35,827 nucleotides of DNA from positions 1 to 35,827 of the forward strand of contig JANBPT010000438.1 in NCBI GenBank assembly GCA_027575765.1, in the 5' to 3' direction. The notes beneath the pieces are model-generated. The model searched no databases and was not told the DNA's origin. It worked only from the letters and a program-made list of their open reading frames with translations. The DNA comes from Tieghemiomyces parasiticus (Eukaryota > Kickxellomycota > Dimargaritomycetes > Dimargaritales > Dimargaritaceae). Positions 8,500 through 17,574 of the stretch are shown piece by piece; the first letter of the stretch is position 1, and each line of letters opens with the position of its first letter. Made by a program: the position numbers and the translations under genes.

Positions 8500-10640
8500 A
8501 TCCAGCCAAGTCGAGTGTTGGGGATAGACCATTTCCATGGTACGTACTGACTCGGCAAGGGCAAGAAGACTTGGGAACAACCTGTTGATGTGTGAGGCCA
8601 ACCTGTTGTCACCAATGTACAAGGTGTCTATTACCATTTAATCACAATTGGGATCAAGCTGAACAGTCCATTGGATGGAAGCATTCTGAGTTGCATATTC
8701 CATTTTATCTTCCGCAAGAGGGTAAGGGACATCCCAGGCCTCTCACATACTCTTGTAGATGCCATCTACGGGACTGGTTTCACATATCTTCATCTGGTTA
8801 ATTAGGATACCTTCAATTAAGTGGATATGTATTCAAGAGCAGAGGATGGGTCACACCACGTCGGACATGGCCATTGCAAACTGAGGCACGACTGATGCCA
8901 GGGTCAAAGTTGCACTGGGTCAGGTGAGAGAATGCCCCCCTGTGGCCATTAGTGGGTGCATCTAGGTAGGGGGTAAGTGTGGTGAAATGATATGATGTTG
9001 AAACTCCCACCACCTGGTTGAGGAAGTCATATTCATCCAATTCTTATGCCCAAATTCATTATGATGTTTATTTATTATTTTTCTACTGTTGTATACACAA
9101 CTACACTTTTACATGACAAGTACATCTGCCAAAGTTTTCTTGACCTCCAGGAAGAATTTCTTTGTCATAACTTTTACAAAGTTTTTATTGTCTTGAACAT
9201 TTTACTTTCCAAAGTTAGTGTGGCTACCATAATTAACCCCACTGATTTAGTGAGTATGGCCAAGTGTCTAAACTAATTCATGCACTCTCTCTAATTAAGA
9301 ATTAGCCTCTCCTGATTAAGTGTTTTTATATTGTTTTGCCATTATTATTTCTGATCCAAAGTTCTCTGTTCACTTCAGTGTATGCCTCCAGTACTGCCCC
9401 ATATAAACTTACGCAGGTCAGTCTTCCTATCATACTTCAGCCCATATAGCTACCAGCCCCCTAATTATCCAAGAAACAACAGTAACCACTTCTTAAACTT
9501 CAGCCCCTAGCTGCTGACTCCCTGGGTTGCCTGTGGTCCCCAGTACCTTACCCCCTCAGTACTCATTACCACAGTAAGGACTAGAATGGTTTAAGTCACA
9601 ATAAATGGCAGGAGTAAAGGATATGAACCATTCCCTTGTGAGCCCTACCATGCACCAAGGCCAAGGCCACTGTCACTAGTTTGAGGAGGGGAGGTGGGAG
9701 GGTTGTCCTATGTATGGCCATCTGTGTGGTGGCTATAAAAGCCGTCAGTGGCCCAAATGTGATCACATGTAGGCCGTTATCCAATGATTGCCCTGGCCTA
9801 CAAATAGTCCTGGTGTTGCCAGGTGTGCTGATATTAGGCCCAAGTTTAAAACCATACCAAAAGGCTATTCTACTATCACCAAATTTATGGGTCTGAAATA
9901 GTAGACTTGGACTTTACCTTGGGATATTCTAATGTGGTGGTTCCCAGTCACCACGCCCAGGATATATGTGTGAGATTGAATCCTGGTAGTGGGTCATGAA
10001 TAGGTTTGTAAATCATGTGATTTTTCCAATTGCTAGTACTATAGGGATTGTAGCCATTCCTGTGGGGCATAGCCATGGCTTGCAGGATTTCTGGAGATGT
10101 TGGTTATTGGATAATGACACAAGTGACCACACAAACTGAAGCCTAGGGTGGGTTAAATAGGACATCCTAGGACTTTGCTTGGTAGAGGGTATTGTGGAAG
10201 CCTGTGCATGGTCTACTGTTAAGTCTAATTTTTTATAACACTGTACCATAGCTCACAGCCAAGCCTGTGATCTTAACTCTCCAGCATGGTGGAATCCAAG
10301 ATTAGTGGCTCAACTTTGCTTAACCTGCAATACCAGCCCTCAATTGATATATGCCTATATAAGTCACAAGTACTATGTTACTCTGATATCAGTAATACAC
10401 TATTCCATTTTCTATTCAATTGCTATTTATATGTTACCAATCACTTTGTGTGTGATGTTCCCATCCCATTATTCAAGCCAGGCCCCCTACAAAAGATGGT
10501 AGGGATAAGCACCCTCCCTCTGCATTTCATATGCAGCTCCCCAGTGCCCAACAGGAGGTGCAGGTTAGATGACAGGGTCAAGGTACTTGAACCCCCCTCA
10601 TACCTTGTCACCCACCAGGCGTGGGGTTGACACGTATTTG
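8500..10640. repeat. CpG-depleted, element-derived block A
   Basis: This about 2.1 kb block is AT-rich and nearly lacks CpG. None is seen from about 8930 to 9410, and there is one at about 9411 before the next near 9741, while neighbouring genes carry several per 60 bases. Only short broken ORFs remain. It contains a repeat module (9828-9953) whose relative lies in inverted orientation in the second CpG-poor block near 31.2 kb. The composition and shared repeats indicate decayed mobile-element sequence. The loss of CpG suggests past cytosine methylation and deamination, or a RIP-like process; that mechanism is inferred. Confidence 0.65.
9828..9953 (+). repeat. Dispersed repeat module 1, copy A
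   Basis: This 126-base segment aligns without gaps to the reverse complement of 31224-31349. I count about 17 mismatches by eye (roughly 86% identity). Its right end carries a small inverted repeat, GGTG-loop-CACC, extended here to GTGGTG/CACCAC. The similarity fades just beyond both ends, so these may be true module boundaries. No coding function is recognised. Confidence 0.85.
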
Positions 10641-10726
10641 TTATTTCCACGCACCGTAATTAATCTACCAGAAGTTTGCATAGAACCTTGAAGACAATGC
10701 TGGTTTGTGTCAGTATCTGAAAGCTA

Positions 10727-10870
10727 GCATTCCGCAGAACCCTGCAAGCCACTGCAACCCCATACAGGAATATGCACTGCCCCCTTAGTGCCAATAATGG
10801 CTATGGCAAACATATCAAGAATCCTTTACGACGAACTATTGAGACCGAATAAAGACCCAGCACTCCACAC
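10727..10870 (+). repeat. Dispersed repeat module 2, copy A
   Basis: This segment is similar to 31077-31221 in the same orientation. Shared runs include CCTGCAAGCCA, CTTAGTGCCA and CTCCACAC, with a few small indels. On the minus strand a reading frame is recognisably shared by both copies (compare GTKGAV here with GTKMAV there), but each copy is interrupted by stops. It looks like the remnant of a mobile-element protein. This copy keeps CpGs (for example TTCCGCAG) that are altered in the other copy (TTCCACAG). Confidence 0.75.
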
Positions 10871-11531
10871 ATTTCTATGCAATATAAGTTTATAGACCCA
10901 ACTCCTAATATTCATAATCTTAACTTTTATCTATCTTGCAATGTACTGCACTAAAACCATAGCTTGGGGCCTTGCCTACCACGGTAATAATTGGTAAGGG
11001 AATAAACAGTAAAATGAGCAAAGTAACAACGATAGAAATAAAGGGATTACAGGTCCCAGTCAACCACGGAAATGGGATTGAGAATTCTTGGTTCCCGGTT
11101 CGGCATCGTTGGTATTGCTTTATTGTTTTCGCCTAACAAAGCAGGGCGAAAAAAGGTGGGCGCATTTATAGTTGCCACAATAAGAAATCCTGCGCCAATA
11201 GTTGGCTTGGTGTAAGGGCTAGGATTCACACTTCACACCGTGCACCTGTGAACTAACAAATGCTGGCAACCATTACCCCTTCATTATTGTCGGAAGGTCG
11301 GAGGCCATTACAATTATATTTAACTTGCGCCCCTGGTGACCTCCCTGGTCCAAAGCATCGCTATCCTTGCTATCTCGATCATTCTACCCAGCCAGCCGTA
11401 CTGGACTGCTTTTTCGTAAGGACCACCTAGACCCCTATAGCCCAATCAACCCCCCCCCACCTTTTATTATCAGCCCTCCCTAATCGCATACGACCCAACC
11501 GAGTAAGTCCCGCTTTCGCGCCGTACTTGCA
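10871..11531. other. Intergenic stretch with short inverted repeats
   Basis: No gene is supported. A perfect 8-bp hairpin (11126-11152) and a weaker GGCGCA/TGCGCC pair are present. A C-run followed by a pyrimidine-rich segment (about 11450-11480) resembles the leaders found upstream of real starts elsewhere in the window. Confidence 0.4.
11126..11152. repeat. Perfect 8-bp stem hairpin
   Basis: TTTTCGCC at 11126-11133 and GGCGAAAA at 11145-11152 are exact reverse complements around an 11-base loop. The hairpin is in non-coding sequence, and I know of no specific role. It could be a relic of a mobile-element end or chance. Confidence 0.5.
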
Positions 11532-11852
11532 TTGCATCTCCTCGCCATCCTACAGGTTGCATCTGGCCTTACGTCGTCTCTCTCGAGGCGCGGAGTTAAG
11601 GAGATTTGGAAGACCGCTAAGGCCATTAAACTGGCTTATTCACACGAACTGACAACGTCAGGGACCCGGTATAAGGACCGGACACTTCTGGAGAAAATGT
11701 TTAGCTACAGGGACGCCAAACACGACAGGCTCATGAGCGACATGGAAAAATTCACCACACTACCGAGTAACCCAAGTAGGGTGGTTACCAGCACATACCG
11801 GGCTGTAGTCCGCCATTCACCCCATTACCTTACCCAGAGACTTTCTAACTGA
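11532..11852 (+). pseudogene. Degenerate small secreted-type ORF, start codon apparently TTG
   Basis: This 106-codon frame ends in TGA and begins with a signal-peptide-like segment (HLLAILQVASGLTSSLS) at a TTG where ATG would be expected. No in-frame ATG lies between the upstream stop (11481) and this point; the first internal Met is at 11697. The rest is basic and hydrophilic (for example KEIWKTAKAIKLAY, YRDAKHDRLMSDMEKF) with no family I recognise and no cysteines. A C-run about 75-80 bases upstream resembles real leaders here. It may be a small secreted protein gene whose start was lost, a gene whose first exon I cannot find, or a chance ORF. Confidence 0.25.
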
Positions 11853-12039
11853 GATGTTCCCTTTCCGTCCGTACAGCCTCCTTCTTTATCTAGCCATTTG
11901 CTCCACCACATCGCAGCTTTCTTCTTGTATCATGAAAAACAACGCCCGGGGGTGAGCATACCCTACCACCGGTTCATACCTCGCAGTTGGCAAACAATGA
12001 CGATTATGTATTAGCAAAACACAAGTCCTACGCGTCGGG

Positions 12040-13218
12040 TTAGTCAAGGTGGAACAGTAGGTTCTCGTTATCTGACCCGGCCAACATGAGGCCGTTCTGC
12101 GGGTGAAAATCCAGGCAGTTAATGCTGAGCCGATTGTACAGGTTTTGCAGTTTCAAAATCCCCTGCGAGGAGGCGGTCCGCCCACTCGCCATGGCACTGT
12201 AGCGGCGGTGGGCCAGGGGCTCAGCGGTGGGTGGGACGCCAGGGGCCGTCGGCACAGCGGTGGTATCCATCATGACGCAGGACCCGTCGGCGGAGGCCGT
12301 GGCCACGGTGAAGGGCTGGTGAGGATGAAGCCGGATATCAGTGATTTCGGCATGGTGGAGTGGAATGGACTGGCTCTGGGGCTCGTCGTACTGGCGGAGG
12401 TCCCAGATCTGGGCACGGCCGAGCGCGTTGCCGACGGCGATCCGGTTGGTTTGGGAGGCGTGAACAGCGATACAGTTGACGGCAGCCCCGGTATCTACCG
12501 GATCCATGAGGACCGCTACGGCCTCGCGCATGTCGCGGCGGTCAAACAGCTTGAGCTGACCGCTGCGGCTCGCCGTCATGAGCGTGTTAGAAGTTAGCCA
12601 GGCCACATCGTACAGTGGGAGACAGTCGGCCTGGGTGGTGTCAATCGCTGTGGTCCGTTCCGCCGTAAAAATATTGAGGTGCCCGTTCTCGCCTACCACT
12701 GCTAGCTCCGGGTCACCCTGCTTGTGGGGTTGGACGGCCACCGCCGTACATGGGGACCGTAGGCCTCGGTCACTCGGTGTCACCGCCGTCGCCGAGGAAT
12801 CCACCGACATGGCCCGCGTATTCGGTTCGCCCGCGGCGGTATCCCAGGATCGGACCAGCTTTAGTTCGTACGAGGCGGTGTGGTTAGAGTCCGGTGCGGC
12901 CAGATCGTCCGGCAGAGCGTAGAGGTATAGTTGGCCGTCTGAACTGGCGGTGGCGCACAAGTGCGGCTGGAGGAGGGCGATCGAGGCCACGTCGCCGGTG
13001 TGCGGGGTCCGACACAGAGCTGTGGCGGTGAACCCGGCGTTGAGCTGCCGTGTCCGGGCGTCTGGGGCGGGGCACCGCCAGAGGGTGAGGGCATTCTCCG
13101 TGCCTTCGTCCCAAGTGCCTGTCAGAAAGTGGAGTTCCTCGCTCACGTAGGTCGACGGCGCGTACCACTGTGCACACGAGACCTTCTGCTCCACGGGTTG
13201 AATGAAGAAATCGTCCAT
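12040..13218 (-). CDS. NUP43: Nucleoporin Nup43-like WD40 protein
   Basis: A 392-residue beta-propeller protein, close to the usual Nup43 length of about 380. Nup43 is a peripheral subunit of the Nup107-160 (Y) complex of the nuclear pore scaffold. The N-terminus (QPVEQKVSCAQWYAP, then LTGTWDEGTENALTLW) matches the Nup43 opening. Later blocks also match: SPCTAVAV then PELAVVGENGHLNIF, TASRSGQLKLFDRRD, GRAQIWDLRQ, and the C-terminal LSINCLDF and AGSDNENLLF. The frame runs four codons further upstream to a GTG, but the first ATG (13216-13218) is the likely start. No intron is needed. The gene is divergent from the complex I subunit gene across about 530 bases. A different WD40 protein is possible but less likely, given the ordered matches along the whole length. 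Confidence 0.87.
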   Translation of the reverse strand: MDDFFIQPVEQKVSCAQWYAPSTYVSEELHFLTGTWDEGTENALTLWRCPAPDARTRQLNAGFTATALCRTPHTGDVASIALLQPHLCATASSDGQLYLYALPDDLAAPDSNHTASYELKLVRSWDTAAGEPNTRAMSVDSSATAVTPSDRGLRSPCTAVAVQPHKQGDPELAVVGENGHLNIFTAERTTAIDTTQADCLPLYDVAWLTSNTLMTASRSGQLKLFDRRDMREAVAVLMDPVDTGAAVNCIAVHASQTNRIAVGNALGRAQIWDLRQYDEPQSQSIPLHHAEITDIRLHPHQPFTVATASADGSCVMMDTTAVPTAPGVPPTAEPLAHRRYSAMASGRTASSQGILKLQNLYNRLSINCLDFHPQNGLMLAGSDNENLLFHLD

Positions 13219-13748
13219 CGTGGATGACACAGGCCGATGTCGAAGTAGACGAGGGGAGCGTGGGGCGTTAAACTGCCACGCGAGGAGATGGGTTTAAAAG
13301 AGACACGGATCCGTGGCCCAAGGCAAACTGCCGGTTCGGCTTGTTCGATAGAGGAGAGGAGAGGGCGGTGGATGGGTAGAGAACCGCCGTGCTAAGCTGG
13401 GAAGGTGGTGACCAGGCGGAGGGTAGGTAGGTATGGAACTCGCAAAACCAGCGCAGGAGAACGCGGATGTTGAATTGCGGGCTGAAGCGGCAGGGCCAAC
13501 GCTTGGAAGCCAGCCGAACGGTTCCACATGGCCTGCCAGCCTCCCCCCACTCTACTCTCCACCACCCAACCCACCAAACCAATTGGGCCAAGCTTCTCTC
13601 TAGCCGTTCCATTCCTGCAACTGGCCAACTCCGATTCAATCCCTAACCTAACTCGTGGCTTTCAAGTACGCATTGCTACTTATTGTGTCCTGTACCAGTG
13701 TCCCAAATCACATTCACCCAACCCCTTTTTTCACTCATACCGTCGATC
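13219..13748. promoter_or_regulatory. Divergent promoter region between NUP43 and the NDUFA3 gene
   Basis: The 530 bases between the two opposed start codons have pyrimidine-rich strands pointing toward each gene. ORFs here overlap on both strands and look like shadows. No clear TATA box is seen. Confidence 0.5.
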
Positions 13749-14210
13749 ATGCTCGGCCTCTACCACACCCTGCGCCGGAAGGCATACGAGAATCCCTTCA
13801 TCTTTTGGTCCTTCGTCATAGGCCTAGGCTGTAAGTAGCACGGGACCTTGGCAGTATCTGCGATGTCTTGGGACAAGGCGCCACTTCCGTTTGGCATTTG
13901 GATGCACCACCCTGCTAGTAAACCAAAAGGCCCGACCTTAACGGCGCCTAGTAGGCCACCAAAACACTCTTTCGAGGGCCCGAATCCTGACATGCACGCT
14001 TGCTTACCCATCGTCACAAACCCGAATTAACCGGTGTCAACCCCTATCACTCATAACCACGTTATCTACCTGGGCACAGCTCCCGTGGTCGGTGTAGCCA
14101 TTCCGATGATCCGATTCAAATACTTCGGCTGGACGCCGTCCGAGCCCATCCCTCTGGGCTACCCACTTCCCCAGCGCGCGCGGCGTGAGTTGACGGGCTA
14201 CGACAGTTAA
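13749..14210 (+). CDS. NDUFA3: NADH:ubiquinone oxidoreductase 9.5 kDa subunit (NDUFA3 family), two exons
   Basis: Exon 1 is 13749-13830 and exon 2 is 14080-14210, giving a 70-residue protein. The 249-base intron runs from GTAAGT at 13831 to CACAG ending at 14079, and a split TCT serine codon joins the exons. The product starts MLGLYHTLRRKAYENPF, then a hydrophobic segment (IFWSFVIGLGSPVVGVAIPM) and a C-terminus RFKYFGWTPSEPIPLGYPLP ending ELTGYDS. That is the layout of the fungal 9.5 kDa/NDUFA3 accessory subunit: basic N-terminus, [KR]P-[AI]-[LI]-F-[WY] before one membrane helix, then 'P-x-P-[IV]-P-x-x-Y-P-[LI]-P'. It is a single-pass subunit of the complex I membrane arm in the mitochondrial inner membrane. 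Length is slightly below the family's about 78-84. Each exon is under 60 codons, so simple ORF scans miss it. Confidence 0.85.
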
Positions 14211-15482
14211 ATATATTACGATTGTACCCAATGGTCCATGGCTTATGAAGTTCACCCTTTATATTCAACTCATACCAAGTAAATTTCGGCGATAGATATA
14301 CCAAATTTGACTGATGGCTTGTAATGTCTACAACTTGCTCCGGTACCTCGTAAGGTCAGACACGGGGGGGGCGTGGTGCTTAGGGAATTTGAACAGACCA
14401 GGCGCAGAAGCAAGAGGGCTACGCAGTTGAATTGTACGGTGACTGCCAAAATCAGCGACTAGTTGTCGCCTGGTTATTCCATCTGCGAAGTCCCACCCAC
14501 AAACGGGGGGGAGCTGGGCATTGGTGCAAGGTTGAAGTCATCAGGATGCTATGGCGTAACTCGGTGGGTATTGGAAGGATTCGTACAGTAGTAGTGGCTA
14601 TCGTGTCTTTCGGTTTCGATGCCAGTAAGCCTGTGGCACGATACCTCGGCGAGCACTATATCATGGCAGGCTAATGGTCGTGCTGCCATCCCTCGTCCAA
14701 CTCTGTTCCTCATGAGTAGACGGCTGCCCGGCCGAGGGGACTGATTAATTAGCAGATATTAGGGGCCCGCACCCAGTATCGCCCAAAAGGATCCAATGTG
14801 AACGGCCTGGGGGTGCTTCAGCGTGCGGGTGTAAGAGGGGAAGGGGTGGGGGGGGGCATCGAGGGTTGAGTGGCAGGAAATTAGCCCCGCCACCACCGCA
14901 ACCTCCCGCCAATCTTACACGCCCCGCTGCTATTCCTCTAACCCGCTCCGACTATAGATCTCCCCTCTCCTCTGTCTGACCCACCTGGTACGGTGCCCTT
15001 CTTCTCTCTCTCCTACTTTCCCAGTATACTTCTATACCCCCGTCTCTCAACGCTGCCTAGAAGCATTCCAACATCCACACTCTGTTTCACTGACCTACTA
15101 CCTATTTTATTTACCACTTCTCTTGAATTTCCCCGTCAGAGTAAGTGGCGTCCGCGATCTCGTCACATGGCAAAGCCACTTAGATTACACCGAGGATGCC
15201 GCCCAATGTAATGCTATTTTGCTCGGAAGATCGGTAGCCCCCGGGTCCTGCCCGATCTGATGAGTCATCTGGCTCCATAAGCTTTCCGGGGTAGCACTTG
15301 GCGGATCTAGCCGCAATATCCTCGAGAAGTTGGTCATTCTGTCAGCCGCGACTATGGTGCATCCCGCGGGTATACGAGTAGTATTGGCTCGCTACCTCCG
15401 GATTCCGGGCTGACCGGGCACTTACCAAGTTACCCCGCCCGATGGGGGGGGGGAGGAGAGGATTCGGCCGACAATCTTGAGC
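14211..15482. other. Intergenic stretch with an orphan pyrimidine-rich segment
   Basis: No coding gene is supported. From about 14880 to 15130 the plus strand is strongly pyrimidine-rich and ends at a consensus GTAAGT (15141-15146). This looks like a leader with a 5' splice site. It could be an upstream non-coding first exon of the eIF5-mimic gene or a separate non-coding transcript. G-runs occur near 14850 and 15445. Confidence 0.35.
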
Positions 15483-15489
15483 TATATAT
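15483..15489 (+). promoter_or_regulatory. TATA box upstream of the eIF5-mimic gene
   Basis: TATATAT lies about 146-152 bases upstream of the ATG at 15635, a spacing similar to the ATPase TATA box. A pyrimidine-rich leader follows, including an 11-base C-run at 15585-15595. Confidence 0.55.
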
Positions 15490-15634
15490 GCGATTGGCGA
15501 AAGCCGGGTCCAGCCGCATAGCCATTATTTTCACCTCTGACCATCCGCTTACCACCACCCTCTTCCTTTTACTATTTCCCAATTCCCCCCCCCCCTAGCC
15601 CAGGTCCCCGCACCGCTCACTCGCCCACAGCCTT

Positions 15635-17061
15635 ATGTCGTCTCAGCCCGGTGCCACCGCCCAAAAGCCTACCTTGCATGGTGCGAAGCTCAAGACGCGC
15701 AAGAGAGAGAGCAAGGCCAATGCCAAGTTTGACGCTGAGACCTTCCGGGAGCAGCTGCTAACCGTTATTAACGAGGTCGACACCAGCGATTTCGACGCCG
15801 TATCTACCAAGCTCGACGTTGCCGGCAACACCCTTGACTATCGTCGCTACGGCGAAGCCGTTTTCGAACTCCTCATCACCGGTGGCCTAGTCGTCCCCGG
15901 CGGCATCGTGGAGAAAGATGAAGACATTGAGACCGACTTTTACGTGCTCAACGCCCCTGAGACCCTCGAGGGCGTCAAGGCCTACGCGGATATGCTCAAC
16001 AAGCTTGTGCGCCGCTACAAGTACCTCCTGCGTCCCCTCGAGGAGACCACCAAGAACCTGCTCAAGAACGTTAACAAGTTCAGCTCGTCGGAGGTGAACA
16101 AGCTCTCCATCCTGGTCGCCCTGCTGTCTACGTACCAGCTGATCCCGCTCAGCGTGCTGACCGCCCTGCTCAGCGACCACCTGGTCAAGGACGGCATCTC
16201 CCTCGTGTGCCTCACCACCGTGCTCAAAACCATCATTGCCGACCAGGGTATCACCCAGCTAGGCCGCCTCCTCAAGAAGCACCAGCTCGAAGGACGCCTC
16301 ATTGAGTTCTTCCCGCCCAACAAGCAGGATGAGGAGAGCTTTGCCCGCCACTTTGAGGTCGAGGACATGAAACCCGTGGTTGATCTGCACAACCACATCC
16401 GCGCCAACGCCCTGCGCAGCGAGCTTCAGGACACCATCCAGGATATGATTGAGAAGGAGGCCACCGAGACTGAGGTAAGTGCCGGCGCACGGACTGCCGC
16501 TGGGGGTTGCCATGCACTTGCAACTACATGTGATTGGGGGGCCTGGTTTTGCAGCCCTCTGGCCTGACCGCTAACCCCTACCATGTACGTCACCACATTT
16601 CACCGTAAACCCTACCTTGCCATTGATAGGTCGCCTTGTACATTAAGCGCTTCGCCAAGGAAAAGCAGTGGAGCGAGGGCGATATCATCGGCCTCGTTTG
16701 GGACGGCATCATGGGCGCGGTCGACTGGGCCACTCGCCCCGAGATCATCGAGAGCCAGACACTGCGCCAGGTCAAAGAATGGTCGCGCGTGCTGGCCCTG
16801 TTCACCACCCAGCCCCGTACCGAAGTGGAGCTGCTCGGCCACGTTCAGGTGTACTGCTACACCAACGCCAAGCTCATGAAGCACTTCGCCAGCATCATCA
16901 AGATTTTGTACGACGAGGACGTCCTGTCGGAAAATGCCATCCACTTTTGGAACATCAAGGGGGTGAAGCCCCAGGGCAAAGCCATCTTCCTCAAACAGAT
17001 GGAACCGTTCGTCACCGCTCTGGAGAACGCCAGCGACGATGATGAGGATGACGAAGAATAG
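15635..17061 (+). CDS. BZW1: eIF5-mimic protein (BZW1/BZW2, 5MP, krasavietz family), two exons
   Basis: Exon 1 is 15635-16474 (280 codons) and exon 2 is 16630-17061, giving 423 residues against about 419 in animals. The intron (155 bases) starts GTAAGT, ends GATAG and is in phase 0; GCTAAC near 16570 is a candidate branch point. The N-terminus has QKPTLHGAKLKTRKRESK, then LDYRRYGEAVFELLITGG, LVVPGG and the MIF4G-like helical region (RYKYLLRPLEETTKNLLKNV). Exon 2 is the C-terminal W2 domain (KEKQWSEGDIIGLVWDGIM, then FWNIKG and FLKQMEPFV) with an acidic tail DDDEDDEE. Family members bind eIF2 and eIF3 like the eIF5 C-terminus and tune start-codon stringency and eIF2 availability in the cytoplasm. 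BZW1 is used as a family symbol; 1 and 2 are animal paralogues. Confidence 0.93.
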
Positions 17062-17339
17062 AGTGCGGTCGCCTCCTCCTACTCCCGTATCATTGACCCT
17101 ACGCCCAATTATCGACCTGCCCCACTTCTGTTTACCTACATGCCCACGGCAATTTTCCACTCACCTTTGTGTCGTGTCGACAGGAGATTGCTCTTACCCG
17201 CTTTTACTCTTTTTTTCTTCGTCTCTCATTCTGAGATGGTCGTGCTTTTTTTTCCATCGTCTCCTCAGGAATCACGTCGTCCATGTTCCTTTACATAATT
17301 CCCATCCGATAGCTCTTGGCTGGTAGAACTTCAGAGGGC

Positions 17340-17345
17340 AATAAA
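17340..17345 (+). terminator. Polyadenylation signal after the eIF5-mimic gene
   Basis: AATAAA lies about 280 bases after the stop codon, after T-rich sequence and before the convergent RING gene ends at 17575. Confidence 0.4.
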
Positions 17346-17574
17346 TTATCGCCTTTCCATATCGTCTCACTACTCAGTTACCACTATGACGGGTGGGGGA
17401 CGACTATTGTGATGATCAGGACCGGTCGCCCATCTCGGTGGAAGCTTAAATAATTTTTTACGCTTAGACAGCGATGTGTCCCGCTATTTCCAATGGTATG
17501 CGGCTGACCGTAAGGTGACGTCCGCAGTCCCAGCCAGGCATAGCCGGCCTTACTGTACAACACCGACTACTGGA

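Noticed and set aside
7869..9040. Series of minus-strand ORFs that might be exons of one gene
   Set aside because: Plausible GTAAGT and CAG sites exist, but the joins I tried lead to stops, the pieces are in different frames and no domain emerges. Treated as a decayed block flank.
9740..9953. Helitron-type 3' end (hairpin near module 1)
   Set aside because: A hairpin is present, but there is no CTRR end beside it, no TC start and no Rep/helicase coding sequence.
13268..13639. Minus-strand 123-codon ORF in the NUP43/NDUFA3 promoter region
   Set aside because: It is Trp/Pro/Ser-rich, overlaps other open frames and lies entirely between two supported start codons.
16551..16554. Alternative acceptor GCAG for the eIF5-mimic intron
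   Set aside because: Using it gives stops before the conserved W2 sequence. The acceptor ending at 16629 joins ETE to VALYIKRFAKEK in frame.
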